Positions 27,429 through 36,678 of a stretch of DNA of 64,000 nt are shown piece after piece. Each line of letters starts with the position of its first letter. Positions within the stretch are counted from its first letter, which is position 1. The translations under genes and the position numbers were made by a program. The notes under the pieces were generated by a model. That model did no database searches. It saw nothing but the letters and a program-made list of their open reading frames with translations, and was not told the origin of the DNA. Source of the stretch: Bacteroidota bacterium (GTDB taxonomy: Bacteria; Bacteroidota; Bacteroidia; Chitinophagales; Chitinophagaceae); assembly GCA_005882315.1 (NCBI GenBank), contig VBAR01000001.1, positions 693,736-757,735 of the forward strand, read 5' to 3'.

Positions 27429-28478
27429 ATGTTCTCACTCAAAAATCTTTCACCACGCCAGCTTTCTTTTCTTATTGCATTGGTAATTGCTGTGCCGGTT
27501 TCCACTGGTGTTTATTTTTTTGAGGATAGCTGGAAAATATCATTGGTGTTCTTCATTCTTTTATTGCTGGGTGCTTATGCTATTATTTCATTCACACTCG
27601 AACGCTTTATCTACCGTAAAATAAAACTCATCTATAAACTCATTTCACAAACCAAGGCCACCAAACGTGAAGAGATCTATTACAAATATATTTTACCCCC
27701 CAAAAGCATTGATGAAGTAAAAGAAGATGTGGAAGCATGGGCTGAAAAAAGAAATGAAGAAATTGAACTGCTTAGAAGAAATGAACAATTCAGAAAAGAG
27801 TTTCTTCAAAATCTATCACATGAGTTCAAAACACCGGTATTTGCCATACAGGGTTATGTAGATACGCTGCTTGACGGTGCCATGAACAACCCGGATGTAA
27901 ATAAAAAATTCTTAGAAAAATCATCCCGCAATGTTGAGCGGCTCACCAACCTGCTGAAAGATCTTGACGAAATAAGCAGGCTGGAGATGGGTGAACTTAC
28001 CTTGAACAATGAAAGTTTTATCATTCAGGATATGATCAAAGAAGTATTTGAATCTGTTTCACTGGAAAGAGAACAGAAAAATATTCAGCTTACCATAAAA
28101 AAAGGCTGCGAAGCACCTCTTACTGTTTTTGCAGATAAAGAAAAAATAAGACAGGTATTGAATAACCTGGTTGAAAACTCAATAAAATACGGAAAGCAAA
28201 ATGGCAATACTACTGCCAGCATTTACAAAACAGATGATAAAAGAATTCTTATTGAAATAAGTGATGATGGGATCGGCATTGCTGAAAATGACCTGGCAAG
28301 AATATTTGAACGTTTCTATCGCACCGAAGAAGGACGCAGTCGTGATGTAAGTGGAAGCGGACTCGGATTATCCATCTGCAAACATATCATTGAAGCTCAC
28401 AGACAAGCTATTCATGCAAGAAGCACAGAAGGTGTAGGTACAACAATTGGGTTTACACTTGAAAGCAGGAAAGAATAA
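27429..28478 (+). CDS. Sensor histidine kinase, PhoR-like, without sensor domain
   Basis: 349 residues. Two membrane helices (about 11-30 and 37-57) are separated by only about seven residues, so there is no periplasmic sensor domain. A coiled linker leads to the dimerisation/phospho-acceptor domain with H131 (FLQNLSHEFKTP). The ATPase domain follows, with the N box (NNLVENSIKYG), G1 (DDGIGIAENDLARIFERFYR) and G2 (SGSGLGLSICKHIIEAH). The kinase probably senses the membrane itself or a partner protein. It forms a two-component pair with the regulator upstream. Confidence 0.93.
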   Translation: MFSLKNLSPRQLSFLIALVIAVPVSTGVYFFEDSWKISLVFFILLLLGAYAIISFTLERFIYRKIKLIYKLISQTKATKREEIYYKYILPPKSIDEVKEDVEAWAEKRNEEIELLRRNEQFRKEFLQNLSHEFKTPVFAIQGYVDTLLDGAMNNPDVNKKFLEKSSRNVERLTNLLKDLDEISRLEMGELTLNNESFIIQDMIKEVFESVSLEREQKNIQLTIKKGCEAPLTVFADKEKIRQVLNNLVENSIKYGKQNGNTTASIYKTDDKRILIEISDDGIGIAENDLARIFERFYRTEEGRSRDVSGSGLGLSICKHIIEAHRQAIHARSTEGVGTTIGFTLESRKE

Positions 28479-28491
28479 AATTCCTTAGCAA

Positions 28492-29772
28492 TTATTTGTT
28501 ACCCGGCGGTGGTGGCTGATTAAGATTCGGAGGTCGTTGATTACCTTGATTAGGTCGATTGGGTCCTCGTTGTCCACCTCTTTGCTGTGGTGGTTGATTG
28601 CGCTGTTGACCCTGTTGTCCTCCTCTTTGTTGTGGACCTTGTTGTCTTCCTTGCGGACGTTGTTGCTGTTGTTTACGCTTACGGTCTGCTTTTTCCAGGG
28701 AACGAAGACTAATCTGTCCAACTACATCTACAAATTCAGGTTCTACTTCTTTTTGTTTGCTGCTTGTTACTTCTACAGCTTCCAGTTCTTCAGGAAAAAC
28801 GCCTTGCGCATTTAATGTTCTTATTTTTCTTACTCTTTCAATGGTAACGGGGTAGTGCTTGGTACTATCAGGCAGAGTATACCACATCAGGTTTTTAAAA
28901 ATATCTTTCTTGATCAGGAATGCATTGCCTTTAGCGATCTTCAATACATCACAATCTTCAGGGAAATGCTGCAATGCATCGAGATATGTATCGAGTTCGT
29001 AATTCAAACAACATTTCAAACGGCCACATTGACCGCTGAGCTTAGATTGATTGATTGATAAATTCTGATAACGTGCCGCTGTAGTGTTTACGCTATTAAA
29101 ATCAGTTAACCATGTACTGCAACATAATTCACGACCACAACTACCAATGCCACCAACCTTTGCACTCTCCTGTCTTGCACCGATCTGCCGCATCTCCACT
29201 TTTACTTTAAACTCACCCGCGTATACTTTGATCAATTCACGGAAATCGACCCGGCCTTCAGCGATATAAAAGAATGTAGCCTTTCGTCCATCGGCCTGTA
29301 TCTCCACTTCACTGATCTTCATGTCGAGCTTCAGTTGTTTTGCAATGGCACGACTGCGTATCACAGCATCTTTTTCTCTTGTTTTAGTACTACGCCAGGT
29401 ATCAATATCACGGTCATTGGCACGACGCAGGATTTTTTTTATCTCAGGATCATCTTCTTTCACACCATGCTTTTTCAACTGCAACCGGACTATCTCGCCA
29501 GTCAGAGAAATTTCTCCGACATCAAAACCACTCACACCCTCCACGGCTACCAACTCACCTTTTTCATATTGCTGCAGTGCTGTGTTACGGAAAAAATCTT
29601 TCCGGCTTCCATTATTAAAACTGATCTCTACCAGACGGCACTCGTCGGCTGCATTGGCAATGGGCAGGTTGCGCAGCCAGTCATGTGAATTCATACGGTT
29701 GCATCCGCCGGAACTGCATCCGCCGTTACTTTTACAACCATTTGGTTTTGTACCACAACTACCGCAACCCAT
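28492..29772 (-). CDS. PSP1/RicT-family regulatory protein with a low-complexity tail
   Basis: 426 residues. The N-terminus is unusually Cys-rich (MGCGSCGTKPNGCKSNGGCS). The PSP1 core (about 45-300) has VSGFDVGEISLTGEIVRLQL, GGIGSCGRELCCSTWL and KLSGQCGRLKCCLNYELDTY. The paired Cys residues match those that bind Fe-S in RicT/YaaT of the Ric (Y-complex), which affects RNA processing. The last 70 residues are made of Gln, Arg, Pro and Gly (GGQQGQQRNQPPQQRGG) and are probably disordered, with possible RNA binding. It is convergent with the kinase gene and lies in the same orientation as holB. Confidence 0.85.
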   Translation of the reverse strand: MGCGSCGTKPNGCKSNGGCSSGGCNRMNSHDWLRNLPIANAADECRLVEISFNNGSRKDFFRNTALQQYEKGELVAVEGVSGFDVGEISLTGEIVRLQLKKHGVKEDDPEIKKILRRANDRDIDTWRSTKTREKDAVIRSRAIAKQLKLDMKISEVEIQADGRKATFFYIAEGRVDFRELIKVYAGEFKVKVEMRQIGARQESAKVGGIGSCGRELCCSTWLTDFNSVNTTAARYQNLSINQSKLSGQCGRLKCCLNYELDTYLDALQHFPEDCDVLKIAKGNAFLIKKDIFKNLMWYTLPDSTKHYPVTIERVRKIRTLNAQGVFPEELEAVEVTSSKQKEVEPEFVDVVGQISLRSLEKADRKRKQQQQRPQGRQQGPQQRGGQQGQQRNQPPQQRGGQRGPNRPNQGNQRPPNLNQPPPPGNK

Positions 29773-29776
29773 GTAG

Positions 29777-29811
29777 ATAATTAATAATGAATGATTAAAA
29801 CTTGATAATTG
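29777..29811. repeat. Heptamer repeat upstream of the RicT-like gene
   Basis: Five 7-base units: ATAATTA, ATAATGA, ATGATTA, AAACTTG, ATAATTG. The array begins 4 bases before the RicT-like start codon and occupies its leader or promoter region. Confidence 0.6.
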
Positions 29812-30084
29812 AGGGAAAGATAATTATGAAGTCAGCAGTTTTGCTACTATCACCGTCTGTTGCGTCGCACTCTTTTGCCTTCTTATCGCTATTCAGCATT
29901 TCATCCTGAGCTTGCCGAATGATTGCTCAGAAGAATTACTGTTGCCGAACGGAGCGTCGCCACTGAAGCTTAATATTTAGACGAACGATGACTCAATAAT
30001 TACAACCTGCTATCCATCACACTATTCAATTCTCTGCAGGCTCTTTCCTACTCGTCACTAATCACTTACCACACACCTCTTTCC
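29812..30084. repeat. Repeat-filled intergenic region
   Basis: This gap holds no ORF. It contains TCTGTTGCGTCGCACTCTT (29856-29874, identical to 19468-19486) and ATCCTGAGCTTGCCGAA (29903-29919, similar to 56598-56616). A short 7-base array at 30050-30077 (ACTCGTC, ACTAATC, ACTTACC, ACACACC) runs almost to the holB stop codon. It looks like an accumulation site for dispersed small repeats. Confidence 0.5.
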
Positions 30085-31251
30085 TCAATCGGCCAAAAAT
30101 ACAATTTTGTTTTTAATGATATGATAAAGCTTTATGGTGAGGGCATGGAACAGCATTTTGGAGTTGGCATTGCGTTCAATATAATAAACCGCACGGTCCA
30201 ACTCCTCCACAATCGCCTGCTGCTGACTGATATCTGCCACTTTATTGATACGGCTGGCAAAATCATCAGCACCGGATTCGGAGGATGGCGAAATCCTGAA
30301 CCGGATACTCTGTTCAAGGAGGTGATTGAAATATAAAAGAAATTGCTTCTGTTTTTCCCGCCCAAGCCGGCTTATCTCTTCCACCCATTTGGTTTGTGCA
30401 GCCGGGCCTGTTTTTAAAATCGCATTCAGCCATTCACGAAGCAGGCTTTGCCAGTCTTCATCAGCATGCTGCAATTGTTGCAACGCTTCACGATAATTAC
30501 CATTGCAAGTGACGGCCACCTGTTTTGCTTTTAATGCAGGGGTGTTATTTCTTGCTATCAATGATTCTTCAATATCCCTTGCTTCCAATGCAGGCACTCT
30601 TATCAACTGGCAGCGGGATATGATAGTGGGCAAAATCAATGATTCATTTTCGGCAACCAGGATGATCAATGTTTTAGGTGGTGGCTCTTCAATGATCTTC
30701 AGCAATTTGTTTCCTTCTTTCTCCAGGTATTCGGGCATCCAGAGAATTAAGATCTTGTATGGGCTTTCAAAACTTTTAAGACTTAGCTTTTTGACGATGT
30801 CATTACATTCGGCTGCCGTAATATTTCCCTGTTTGTTTTCAGCACCGATAAACTGTAGCCAGTCATAAATATTTCCATAAGGATAGCCGGAAAAGAATTC
30901 TCTCCACTCAGTGATGTAATCTGTACTGATTGGTGGAGTTCCTGATTTCTTTGTTACAACCGGATATGAAAAATGAATGTCGGGATGAACAAGCTGGTTT
31001 GCTTTTTTACAACCAGAACATTCGCCGCAACTATCGTTTCTTATTGCTGGTTTTTCATCAAATAATGAAGGCCCCTGAGCTCCGTTGACTTTCTCACAAA
31101 CAACATATTGTGCAAAGGCCATTGCTAATTGCAAAGCCCCACTTCCTTCTTTACCCAAAAACAATAATGCATGCGGCAACCGGTTCGATTGAACCATTTC
31201 AGCCAATTGCTGCTTTACATGTTGTTGAGCTATGATGAAGGAGAATTGCAT
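30085..31251 (-). CDS. holB: DNA polymerase III subunit delta'
   Basis: 388 residues from the ATG at 31249-31251 (MQFSFIIAQQHVKQQLAEMV), the usual delta' opening; an ATG 42 bases upstream falls in the region next to the gpx terminator. The AAA+ domain has a degenerate P-loop (LGKEGSGAL, no Lys-Thr), a Zn-binding region (CGECSGCKKANQLVHPDIH), and the sensor LIILVAENESLILPTIISRC (SRC motif). It is part of the clamp loader that places the sliding clamp on DNA. No tmk gene is adjacent. Confidence 0.9.
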   Translation of the reverse strand: MQFSFIIAQQHVKQQLAEMVQSNRLPHALLFLGKEGSGALQLAMAFAQYVVCEKVNGAQGPSLFDEKPAIRNDSCGECSGCKKANQLVHPDIHFSYPVVTKKSGTPPISTDYITEWREFFSGYPYGNIYDWLQFIGAENKQGNITAAECNDIVKKLSLKSFESPYKILILWMPEYLEKEGNKLLKIIEEPPPKTLIILVAENESLILPTIISRCQLIRVPALEARDIEESLIARNNTPALKAKQVAVTCNGNYREALQQLQHADEDWQSLLREWLNAILKTGPAAQTKWVEEISRLGREKQKQFLLYFNHLLEQSIRFRISPSSESGADDFASRINKVADISQQQAIVEELDRAVYYIERNANSKMLFHALTIKLYHIIKNKIVFLAD

Positions 31252-31280
31252 TCGCAGCGAATATAAATCTTCCGCAAACA

Positions 31281-31308
31281 AAAAAAGCCACACTAAACAG
31301 CGTGGCTT
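31281..31308 (-). terminator. Terminator after glutathione peroxidase
   Basis: AAAGCCAC pairs with GTGGCTTT (10-base loop) and a T run follows on the minus strand. It lies between the gpx stop and the holB start, separating their transcripts. Confidence 0.75.
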
Positions 31309-31329
31309 TTACTGGCAAGGAAAATATTT

Positions 31330-31896
31330 TTAATTCATCCATTTCAAAACTTCTTCACTCATCGGGCTTACCTTATTATGAAACACTGCTACCAGTTTCC
31401 CATTCTCATCAACAAGGAATTTTGTAAAATTCCAGTTTACTGGATCCTGCAGCCATTTTTTATAAACAAGATCTTTTGAATTATCTCCCGGTAGCGATTT
31501 AGCCATTTCCTTGGATTGATCCACCAACCATTTGTAAATGGGAGCCACATCATCACCTCTTACTGAAATTTTTTCAGCCATAGGAAAGGTTACTCCATAG
31601 TTCTTTTTACAAAATTCTTGTATCTCAGTATTTGATCCGGGTTCTTGTTCTCCAAAATTGTTGGCCGGAAAACCGATGATCACCAGCTTGCCTTTATATT
31701 TTTCATACAGTTTTTCCAGGTCGGCATACTGTGGTGTATTGCCGCATTTAGATGCTGTATTTACGATCATTATTTTTTTCCCTTTGTATGCTGAAAAGTC
31801 AATACTGTTTCCGTCGAGACCAGGAACTTGAAAATCATAGATGGAACCGCCGGTTAATGTAACAGCAAGCAGCAGAGTAATAAAAAACGTTTTCAT
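31330..31896 (-). CDS. Glutathione peroxidase-family thiol peroxidase, exported
   Basis: 188 residues with an N-terminal signal peptide (about 1-18). The catalytic set is visible: Cys in NTASKCGNTPQY, Gln in NNFGEQEPGS, and Trp-Asn in VNWNFTKFLVDENG. It uses Cys, not selenocysteine, at the peroxidatic position, and probably takes electrons from thioredoxin-like partners, reducing peroxides in the periplasm. It has its own terminator and a candidate -7 element. Confidence 0.93.
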   Translation of the reverse strand: MKTFFITLLLAVTLTGGSIYDFQVPGLDGNSIDFSAYKGKKIMIVNTASKCGNTPQYADLEKLYEKYKGKLVIIGFPANNFGEQEPGSNTEIQEFCKKNYGVTFPMAEKISVRGDDVAPIYKWLVDQSKEMAKSLPGDNSKDLVYKKWLQDPVNWNFTKFLVDENGKLVAVFHNKVSPMSEEVLKWMN

Positions 31897-31921
31897 GATT
31901 GAGTTTTTAAAATGAGGATAC

Positions 31922-31929
31922 CAAAGTTA
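31922..31929 (-). promoter_or_regulatory. Candidate -7 element of the peroxidase gene
   Basis: TAACTTTG on the minus strand, 26 bases before the start codon, matches TAnnTTTG. Confidence 0.35.
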
Positions 31930-31962
31930 AGATAGTCTGGACCGGATTCCCCTATATTTTTT

Positions 31963-33366
31963 TTATTGCTTTTCAAAACTACCAAGATCGGGCTTGGGAC
32001 CTGCTGTGCGGGGTTTTGCATCCAAATCAAGTATCACTGAAGTGCTTGTGCCTGTATCTTTTGCAGGAGAAGACGGCTTCAACCTAAAATCATAATATTT
32101 TTCAGAAAAGTCAATGGTCTGAAATTGGGGATCCTGGTTGTTAATTATGTTTACGGTAATGACATTGGCAGGTGGTGTTACTACTTTCCATAAATTATTT
32201 TGAAAGAGCACATTGAATGCTGCACCATTATCTTTTACTGTTACTACTTCGTCTTCCACTGTTCCGCCATCGCCCCAGATAATGCAATTACGGAATACAG
32301 CATTCAAATCAGCAGGTGATGGCACATTGTTTACTTTTATAAAATTAGTAAGTATTACCACTGGTTCTTTATGCAAAAAATAACTGTTAGAGATGGTTGC
32401 CATTGTACAATGCGTAAAAGAATAAGTTCCGCCTTTATAAATTTCAACACCGTTGCCACAGTTGCTGATCAAACAATTTCGTGCCGTCACACTGGAATTA
32501 ATAGAAATTATCCCCGCATCAAAAGCATTATCAATTACGCATTCATTTAGTGTCAGTTTCGGGTTTACATTCGGGGAAGGAAGATCCAGTAAACCCACAG
32601 CCTGGTAAGCGTTTTTTAAAACAGCATAATTGAAAACATTATCCTTGCTACTACCCCGGAAAAAGATACCGGGCCATCCACCGGGATAATCTTTATATGG
32701 TTCATCTAACCGGTCGCCCTGGAAATAGACACGGTCAGCAGTATCCTTCAATCCATTTATCAGTAAAGTGCCATCAACAATAACTGGTGCATTGGCATTT
32801 ACATAAACCTTGCATCCTTTATTAATTGCTAAAGTTCTGTTTGTATCGACGATCAATGAACCAAGTATAACATACGGCAGGTCATTATTCCAGGTTTCAT
32901 TTACTGTTATTTTTTTATTGCGTAAGAAATGGGCATTCTTACCCCAGGCTTCTAACTGAACAAGCCGGCTATTGCCATTATAATTTATTTTGATGCTATC
33001 ACGAATTACAAAGGGAAGATTAGCTGCGTTGGGATTTACATTTACCTGTACAAAAACATAAATGCTGTCATTAGCCCCAATCTCGATATTCTGAACTTCC
33101 GGGCCAATGATCCCATCCGCATTTATTTTAAAAACAGAGCTTGCCCCTCCCATCAGTTTTACAGAAGAAACTTTTAGTTTTTGGTTGTTATCATTTTTAA
33201 TAATGAAATAACGACTGGTTGAACCGGCAGTTACAAATACTGTATCAAACTTTAATGTATCGGCTGTTATAGTTACTCTTGCATCAGGAGTAGTAATAAA
33301 AGATTCTTTCCGGCAGGAATAGATGAGCAACAGAATGGTTAAGGATAGAATACCGGCAGTCTTCAT
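31963..33366 (-). CDS. Surface lipoprotein with right-handed beta-helix
   Basis: 467 residues from the ATG at 33364-33366. The lipoprotein signal ends LLLIYSC-R, with Cys as the lipid site; a longer start at 33417 would bury the signal. The central part (about 190-400) has short repeated strands and many Asn/Gly turns (for example SSVTARNCLISNCGNGVEIY), as in parallel beta-helix proteins. The C-terminus, SPAKDTGTS...DLGSFEKQ, is a choice-of-anchor-Q-type end. Probably anchored in the outer membrane. It overlaps neither neighbour, but its promoter lies in the end of comF. Confidence 0.75.
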   Translation of the reverse strand: MKTAGILSLTILLLIYSCRKESFITTPDARVTITADTLKFDTVFVTAGSTSRYFIIKNDNNQKLKVSSVKLMGGASSVFKINADGIIGPEVQNIEIGANDSIYVFVQVNVNPNAANLPFVIRDSIKINYNGNSRLVQLEAWGKNAHFLRNKKITVNETWNNDLPYVILGSLIVDTNRTLAINKGCKVYVNANAPVIVDGTLLINGLKDTADRVYFQGDRLDEPYKDYPGGWPGIFFRGSSKDNVFNYAVLKNAYQAVGLLDLPSPNVNPKLTLNECVIDNAFDAGIISINSSVTARNCLISNCGNGVEIYKGGTYSFTHCTMATISNSYFLHKEPVVILTNFIKVNNVPSPADLNAVFRNCIIWGDGGTVEDEVVTVKDNGAAFNVLFQNNLWKVVTPPANVITVNIINNQDPQFQTIDFSEKYYDFRLKPSSPAKDTGTSTSVILDLDAKPRTAGPKPDLGSFEKQ

Positions 33367-33372
33367 GGAGTT

Positions 33373-33403
33373 CAAAAGTAATACATTAAATTCTTGAAGC
33401 AAA
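33373..33403 (-). promoter_or_regulatory. Strong candidate promoter of the beta-helix lipoprotein
   Basis: Minus strand: TTTG, a 19-base spacer, then TACTTTTG. This is a full match to the Bacteroidota consensus with ideal spacing. It lies within and just beyond the last codons of comF, and it supports the shorter lipoprotein start. Confidence 0.6.
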
Positions 33404-34087
33404 GCAAAGTGTAGCAATACTTAATCTTGTGTCAGATCCTTTCAACAACTCAGTGCCGCAGGCTTCGAGGGTTGCGCCGGTTGTCACTACATCATCAATT
33501 AACAACAAATGTTTACCAGCTATCTTTCCCGGATTTGTAAGGAAGAATTTTCCCTCCATATTTCTCCAACGTTCGATTCTTCCTTTCTTGGTTTGTGTTT
33601 CTGTATGCTCGGGTCTTATGATCACATCATTCCAAACCGGCACATTAAGCGATTCTGCAATGCCATCACATAATAATTGAGATTGATTATATCCTCTTTT
33701 TTTTTCTTTACCGGGAAATAATGGGAGAGGAATTAAGGCATCAACTTGATAACGATTGGACTTTTTTAGTTGATGCCCCATCATTCTTCCCAACTGGAGA
33801 CCCAGCTCTTTATTGTTTTTGTATTTAAATTGATGCATCAGGTGCTGCACCAACGATTCTTTATTGAAATAAAAGGAAGATGATCCGCTTTCTAATTTTA
33901 TTCTTCCCCAGAAAAATTTTTCTACCGGGTTGTCCGGATATTTTTCAAAATCAGTTTCGGGTAGAGCATCAATACATCTTAAGCAAAGTGATGATTCGAG
34001 GCTTAACAAATCACTTCCGCAGCCGCTGCATACATGCGGAAAAACGATTTGCAATAATGATTCCTTTATATCCTTCAGCAAGGGCAT
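33386..34087 (-). CDS. comF: ComF family phosphoribosyltransferase-like protein
   Basis: 233 residues. An N-terminal Zn ribbon (CSGCGSDLL, then CLRCIDAL) is followed by a type I PRTase fold with the PRPP loop LLIDDVVTTGATLEAC. The family is named for DNA uptake in Bacillus, but the role in Bacteroidota is not established. It starts 1 base after the radA stop, so the two are co-transcribed. That link fits a role in DNA handling. Confidence 0.88.
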   Translation of the reverse strand: MPLLKDIKESLLQIVFPHVCSGCGSDLLSLESSLCLRCIDALPETDFEKYPDNPVEKFFWGRIKLESGSSSFYFNKESLVQHLMHQFKYKNNKELGLQLGRMMGHQLKKSNRYQVDALIPLPLFPGKEKKRGYNQSQLLCDGIAESLNVPVWNDVIIRPEHTETQTKKGRIERWRNMEGKFFLTNPGKIAGKHLLLIDDVVTTGATLEACGTELLKGSDTRLSIATLCFASRI

Positions 34088-34088
34088 A

Positions 34089-35462
34089 TTAAAAAAGTAA
34101 TTTATAAACTTCTTCGACCGATCCTAATGTGACTATTTCAATATTGAATTTCTGCTTACCTATTCCTTTCTGATTATATTTTGAAATGATGATCTTTTCA
34201 AATCCCAGTTTCTCAGCCTCTGCAATTCTTTGCTCAATACGGTTCACAGCTCTTATCTCGCCGCTTAAACCTATTTCACCCGCAAAACAAATATGCAATG
34301 GCAATGCTATATCCTCATAAGAGGATAGCAATGCACAAACTGCAGCAAGATCAATAGAAGGGTCTTCAACTTTTAATCCTCCTGCAATATTTAAAAAAAC
34401 ATCTTTGACACCAAAATGAAATCCCCCTCTTTTTTCAAGGACAGCAAGCAATAATTGCAGCCTCCTTAAATCAAAACCGCTGACAGTCCTTTGAGGTGTA
34501 CCATAAACGGATTGTGTAACGAGTGCCTGCACTTCAATTAATAATGGTCGCATGCCTTCTATAGTCGCTGCAATTGCAACACCACTCAGGTTATCTTCCT
34601 TTTGGGTAATTAGTATTTCGCTTGGATTTAAAACACCCCGCATACCTGTATCCGTCATTTCATAAATACCTAATTCGGATGTACTCCCAAAACGATTCTT
34701 TAATGTCCGCAATATCCGATAGGCATGATGACGATCGCCTTCAAATTGCAAGACAGTATCAACCATGTGTTCGAGAATTTTTGGACCAGCAATACTTCCA
34801 TCTTTTGTAATATGCCCGATCAAAAAAACAGGAGTATTAGTTTCTTTTGCAAAACGTTGGAACTCGGACGCACATTCCCTTATTTGAGATACACTACCGG
34901 GTGAGGATTCAATATAGGGTGTTTGCAAAGTCTGAATAGAATCTACAATTACCAGATCAGGCTTTAGTTTTTTTATTTCCTGGAAAATAACCTGTGTAGA
35001 TGTTTCAGTAAGCAAATAAAATTCTTCATTCTTTAATTGCAAACGATCTGCCCGCATCTTGATCTGCAATTCACTTTCTTCACCACTTATATAAAGAACA
35101 GTTGAGTTCTTCAGCCATAAACCATTTTGCAAAAACAAAGTTGATTTTCCGATCCCTGGTTCACCTGCAACTAATACAATACTTCCCGGAACGATTCCAC
35201 CGCCTAATACACGATTCAATTCAGGATCAGCAGTCAATAATCTTTTTTCTTCCGCTGATTTAACTTCGCTTAATTGTATTGTTCTTTCAGTTCTTTCTTT
35301 ACCATCATAATCTTTCCAGCCATTGTTGCTTTTACCATTTTCTTTTTGAATCAATTCTTCTACAAACGTATTCCATTGATGACAAGATGGACATTGACCT
35401 ACCCATTTAACCGATTCGTATCCGCAGTTCTGACAAAAAAAACTTGTTTTAACCTTACTCAT
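34089..35462 (-). CDS. radA: DNA repair protein RadA
   Basis: 457 residues. Zn finger at the N-terminus (CQNCGYESVKWVGQCPSC), RecA-like ATPase with Walker A GEPGIGKST, the RadA-specific KNRFG motif (LRTLKNRFGST), and a C-terminal Lon-protease-like domain (from about 345) with LKVEDPSIDLAAVCALLSSY. RadA helps branch migration of recombination intermediates. Co-transcribed with comF. Confidence 0.96.
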   Translation of the reverse strand: MSKVKTSFFCQNCGYESVKWVGQCPSCHQWNTFVEELIQKENGKSNNGWKDYDGKERTERTIQLSEVKSAEEKRLLTADPELNRVLGGGIVPGSIVLVAGEPGIGKSTLFLQNGLWLKNSTVLYISGEESELQIKMRADRLQLKNEEFYLLTETSTQVIFQEIKKLKPDLVIVDSIQTLQTPYIESSPGSVSQIRECASEFQRFAKETNTPVFLIGHITKDGSIAGPKILEHMVDTVLQFEGDRHHAYRILRTLKNRFGSTSELGIYEMTDTGMRGVLNPSEILITQKEDNLSGVAIAATIEGMRPLLIEVQALVTQSVYGTPQRTVSGFDLRRLQLLLAVLEKRGGFHFGVKDVFLNIAGGLKVEDPSIDLAAVCALLSSYEDIALPLHICFAGEIGLSGEIRAVNRIEQRIAEAEKLGFEKIIISKYNQKGIGKQKFNIEIVTLGSVEEVYKLLF

Positions 35463-35591
35463 AAAATAAAGGTAACAAATACGATTTCTTACAGATGATT
35501 AAAAATGAAACTAAACTCTGTTCTTGAAGTGATTGAACGACAGGAATAAATAATTAATGTGAAGATTAAAACATTATAATTGTATCATAAT

Positions 35592-35618
35592 AAAAGGGCC
35601 AATCTTACGATTGACCCC
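35592..35618 (-). terminator. Orphan hairpin with minus-strand T tract
   Basis: GGGCCAATC (35596-35604) pairs with GATTGACCC (35609-35617) with one mismatch and a TTAC loop. On the minus strand it is followed by TTTTATTAT. No minus-strand gene lies upstream of it, so a small RNA may end here, or the structure may be incidental. Confidence 0.4.
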
Positions 35619-35777
35619 CTTACTTACTAACCCATTAAATTCTGGCACTAAGTTACAATTATGAAGCACATTACAAAATATATTTTCCTTTCTGTGAATA
35701 ACTTTTCATATAAAATTTACATACTTGAAAGCTTGTTAATCAAATCATTTAATAATAATTAAGTCATTGATAAACAT

Positions 35778-35909
35778 ATGTTTGACACAAAAAATCGGTA
35801 TCTATCCAGTAAGGAGTTCAGGATTAAAAAAGGAGAATTTTTAGCATATGACTGTGTCAAAAAGGCCGAAAATCGGGTTAAAACCCGAATGGATACAGAT
35901 TTGCAATAA
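35778..35909 (+). CDS. Possible 43-residue protein
   Basis: ATG at 35778 to TAA at 35907-35909, beginning MFDTKNRYLSSKEFRIKKGE. It is charged, with a Lys/Arg-rich C-terminal half, and has no recognised family. It sits in the 476-base gap between radA and the metallopeptidase and precedes the latter by 29 bases. The same stretch shows a TATGTTTG element at its start and a CGGGTT/AACCCG hairpin near its end, so it may instead be leader sequence. Confidence 0.2.
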   Translation: MFDTKNRYLSSKEFRIKKGEFLAYDCVKKAENRVKTRMDTDLQ

Positions 35910-35938
35910 CTGGTGATTATTAAACTATTTCAAATAAA

Positions 35939-36628
35939 ATGACACAAGAAATTTTTATCGTTTCCATGCTTTTTGTTGGCATAAGTATGATCGTTTCTTT
36001 GGTTTTAAAAAACAAGTTCAGTGCCTACACCAAAATCGGGCTGGCAAACGGAATGACAGGCCGGGAAGTAGCTGAAAAAATGCTGCGTGAAAACGGTATT
36101 TATGATGTAAAAGTAGTGTCGGTTGAAGGCTTTCTTTATGACCATTATAACCCCGTGAATAAAACAGTGAACCTGAGCCCTGAAGTTTACCAGGGAACCA
36201 GTATAGCCGCGGCGGCTGTAGCTGCGCATGAATGCGGACATGCTGTACAACATGCTACAGCTTATACATGGTTGAACCTGCGTAGCCGATTGGTGCCGGT
36301 AGTACAGTTCAGTAGCGGTATTGTGCATTGGATATTGCTGGCTGGGGTTCTTTTAATTAACCAGTTTCCGCAATTACTGCTCGTCGGCATTGTAATATTT
36401 GCGGTTACTGCGTTATTCTCCGTTATTACATTACCTGTAGAATTTGATGCAAGCCGCAGGGCATTGGCCTGGTTACAACACACTAATGTTACCAACCAAC
36501 AGGAATACCCTAAAGCAAAAGATGCTTTGAAATGGGCAGCAACCACTTATGTAGTAGCAGCATTGGCTGCGGTAGCTACTTTGGTACAATATATATTACT
36601 CTACATGAGCAGGCAAAGCAGAGGCTAA
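35939..36628 (+). CDS. Membrane zinc metallopeptidase, YugP-like
   Basis: 229 residues. The zinc motif HECGH (AAHECGHAVQHATAY) lies near residue 97, and a downstream Glu in PVEFDASRRAL (near 163) is a likely third ligand, as in the Zn-dependent neutral protease 2 family. Hydrophobic segments at about 3-20, 122-145, 148-165 and 202-222 put it in the membrane. Its substrate is unknown. It is a single gene with a terminator shared with rng. Confidence 0.88.
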   Translation: MTQEIFIVSMLFVGISMIVSLVLKNKFSAYTKIGLANGMTGREVAEKMLRENGIYDVKVVSVEGFLYDHYNPVNKTVNLSPEVYQGTSIAAAAVAAHECGHAVQHATAYTWLNLRSRLVPVVQFSSGIVHWILLAGVLLINQFPQLLLVGIVIFAVTALFSVITLPVEFDASRRALAWLQHTNVTNQQEYPKAKDALKWAATTYVVAALAAVATLVQYILLYMSRQSRG

Positions 36629-36654
36629 AATGCAGTCAGCTATATTATAATTAT

Positions 36655-36678
36655 AAAAGCCTCCAATAGGAGGCTTTT
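36655..36678. terminator. Bidirectional terminator
   Basis: AAAAGCCTCC pairs perfectly with GGAGGCTTTT across AATA. It lies between the convergent metallopeptidase and RNase G genes and overlaps the rng stop codon at 36677-36679. Confidence 0.85.

Noticed and set aside
29321-29776. 151-residue ORF opposite the RicT-like gene
   Set aside because: The other strand encodes clear PSP1 motifs; this frame is Ser/Arg/Phe-rich antisense sequence.
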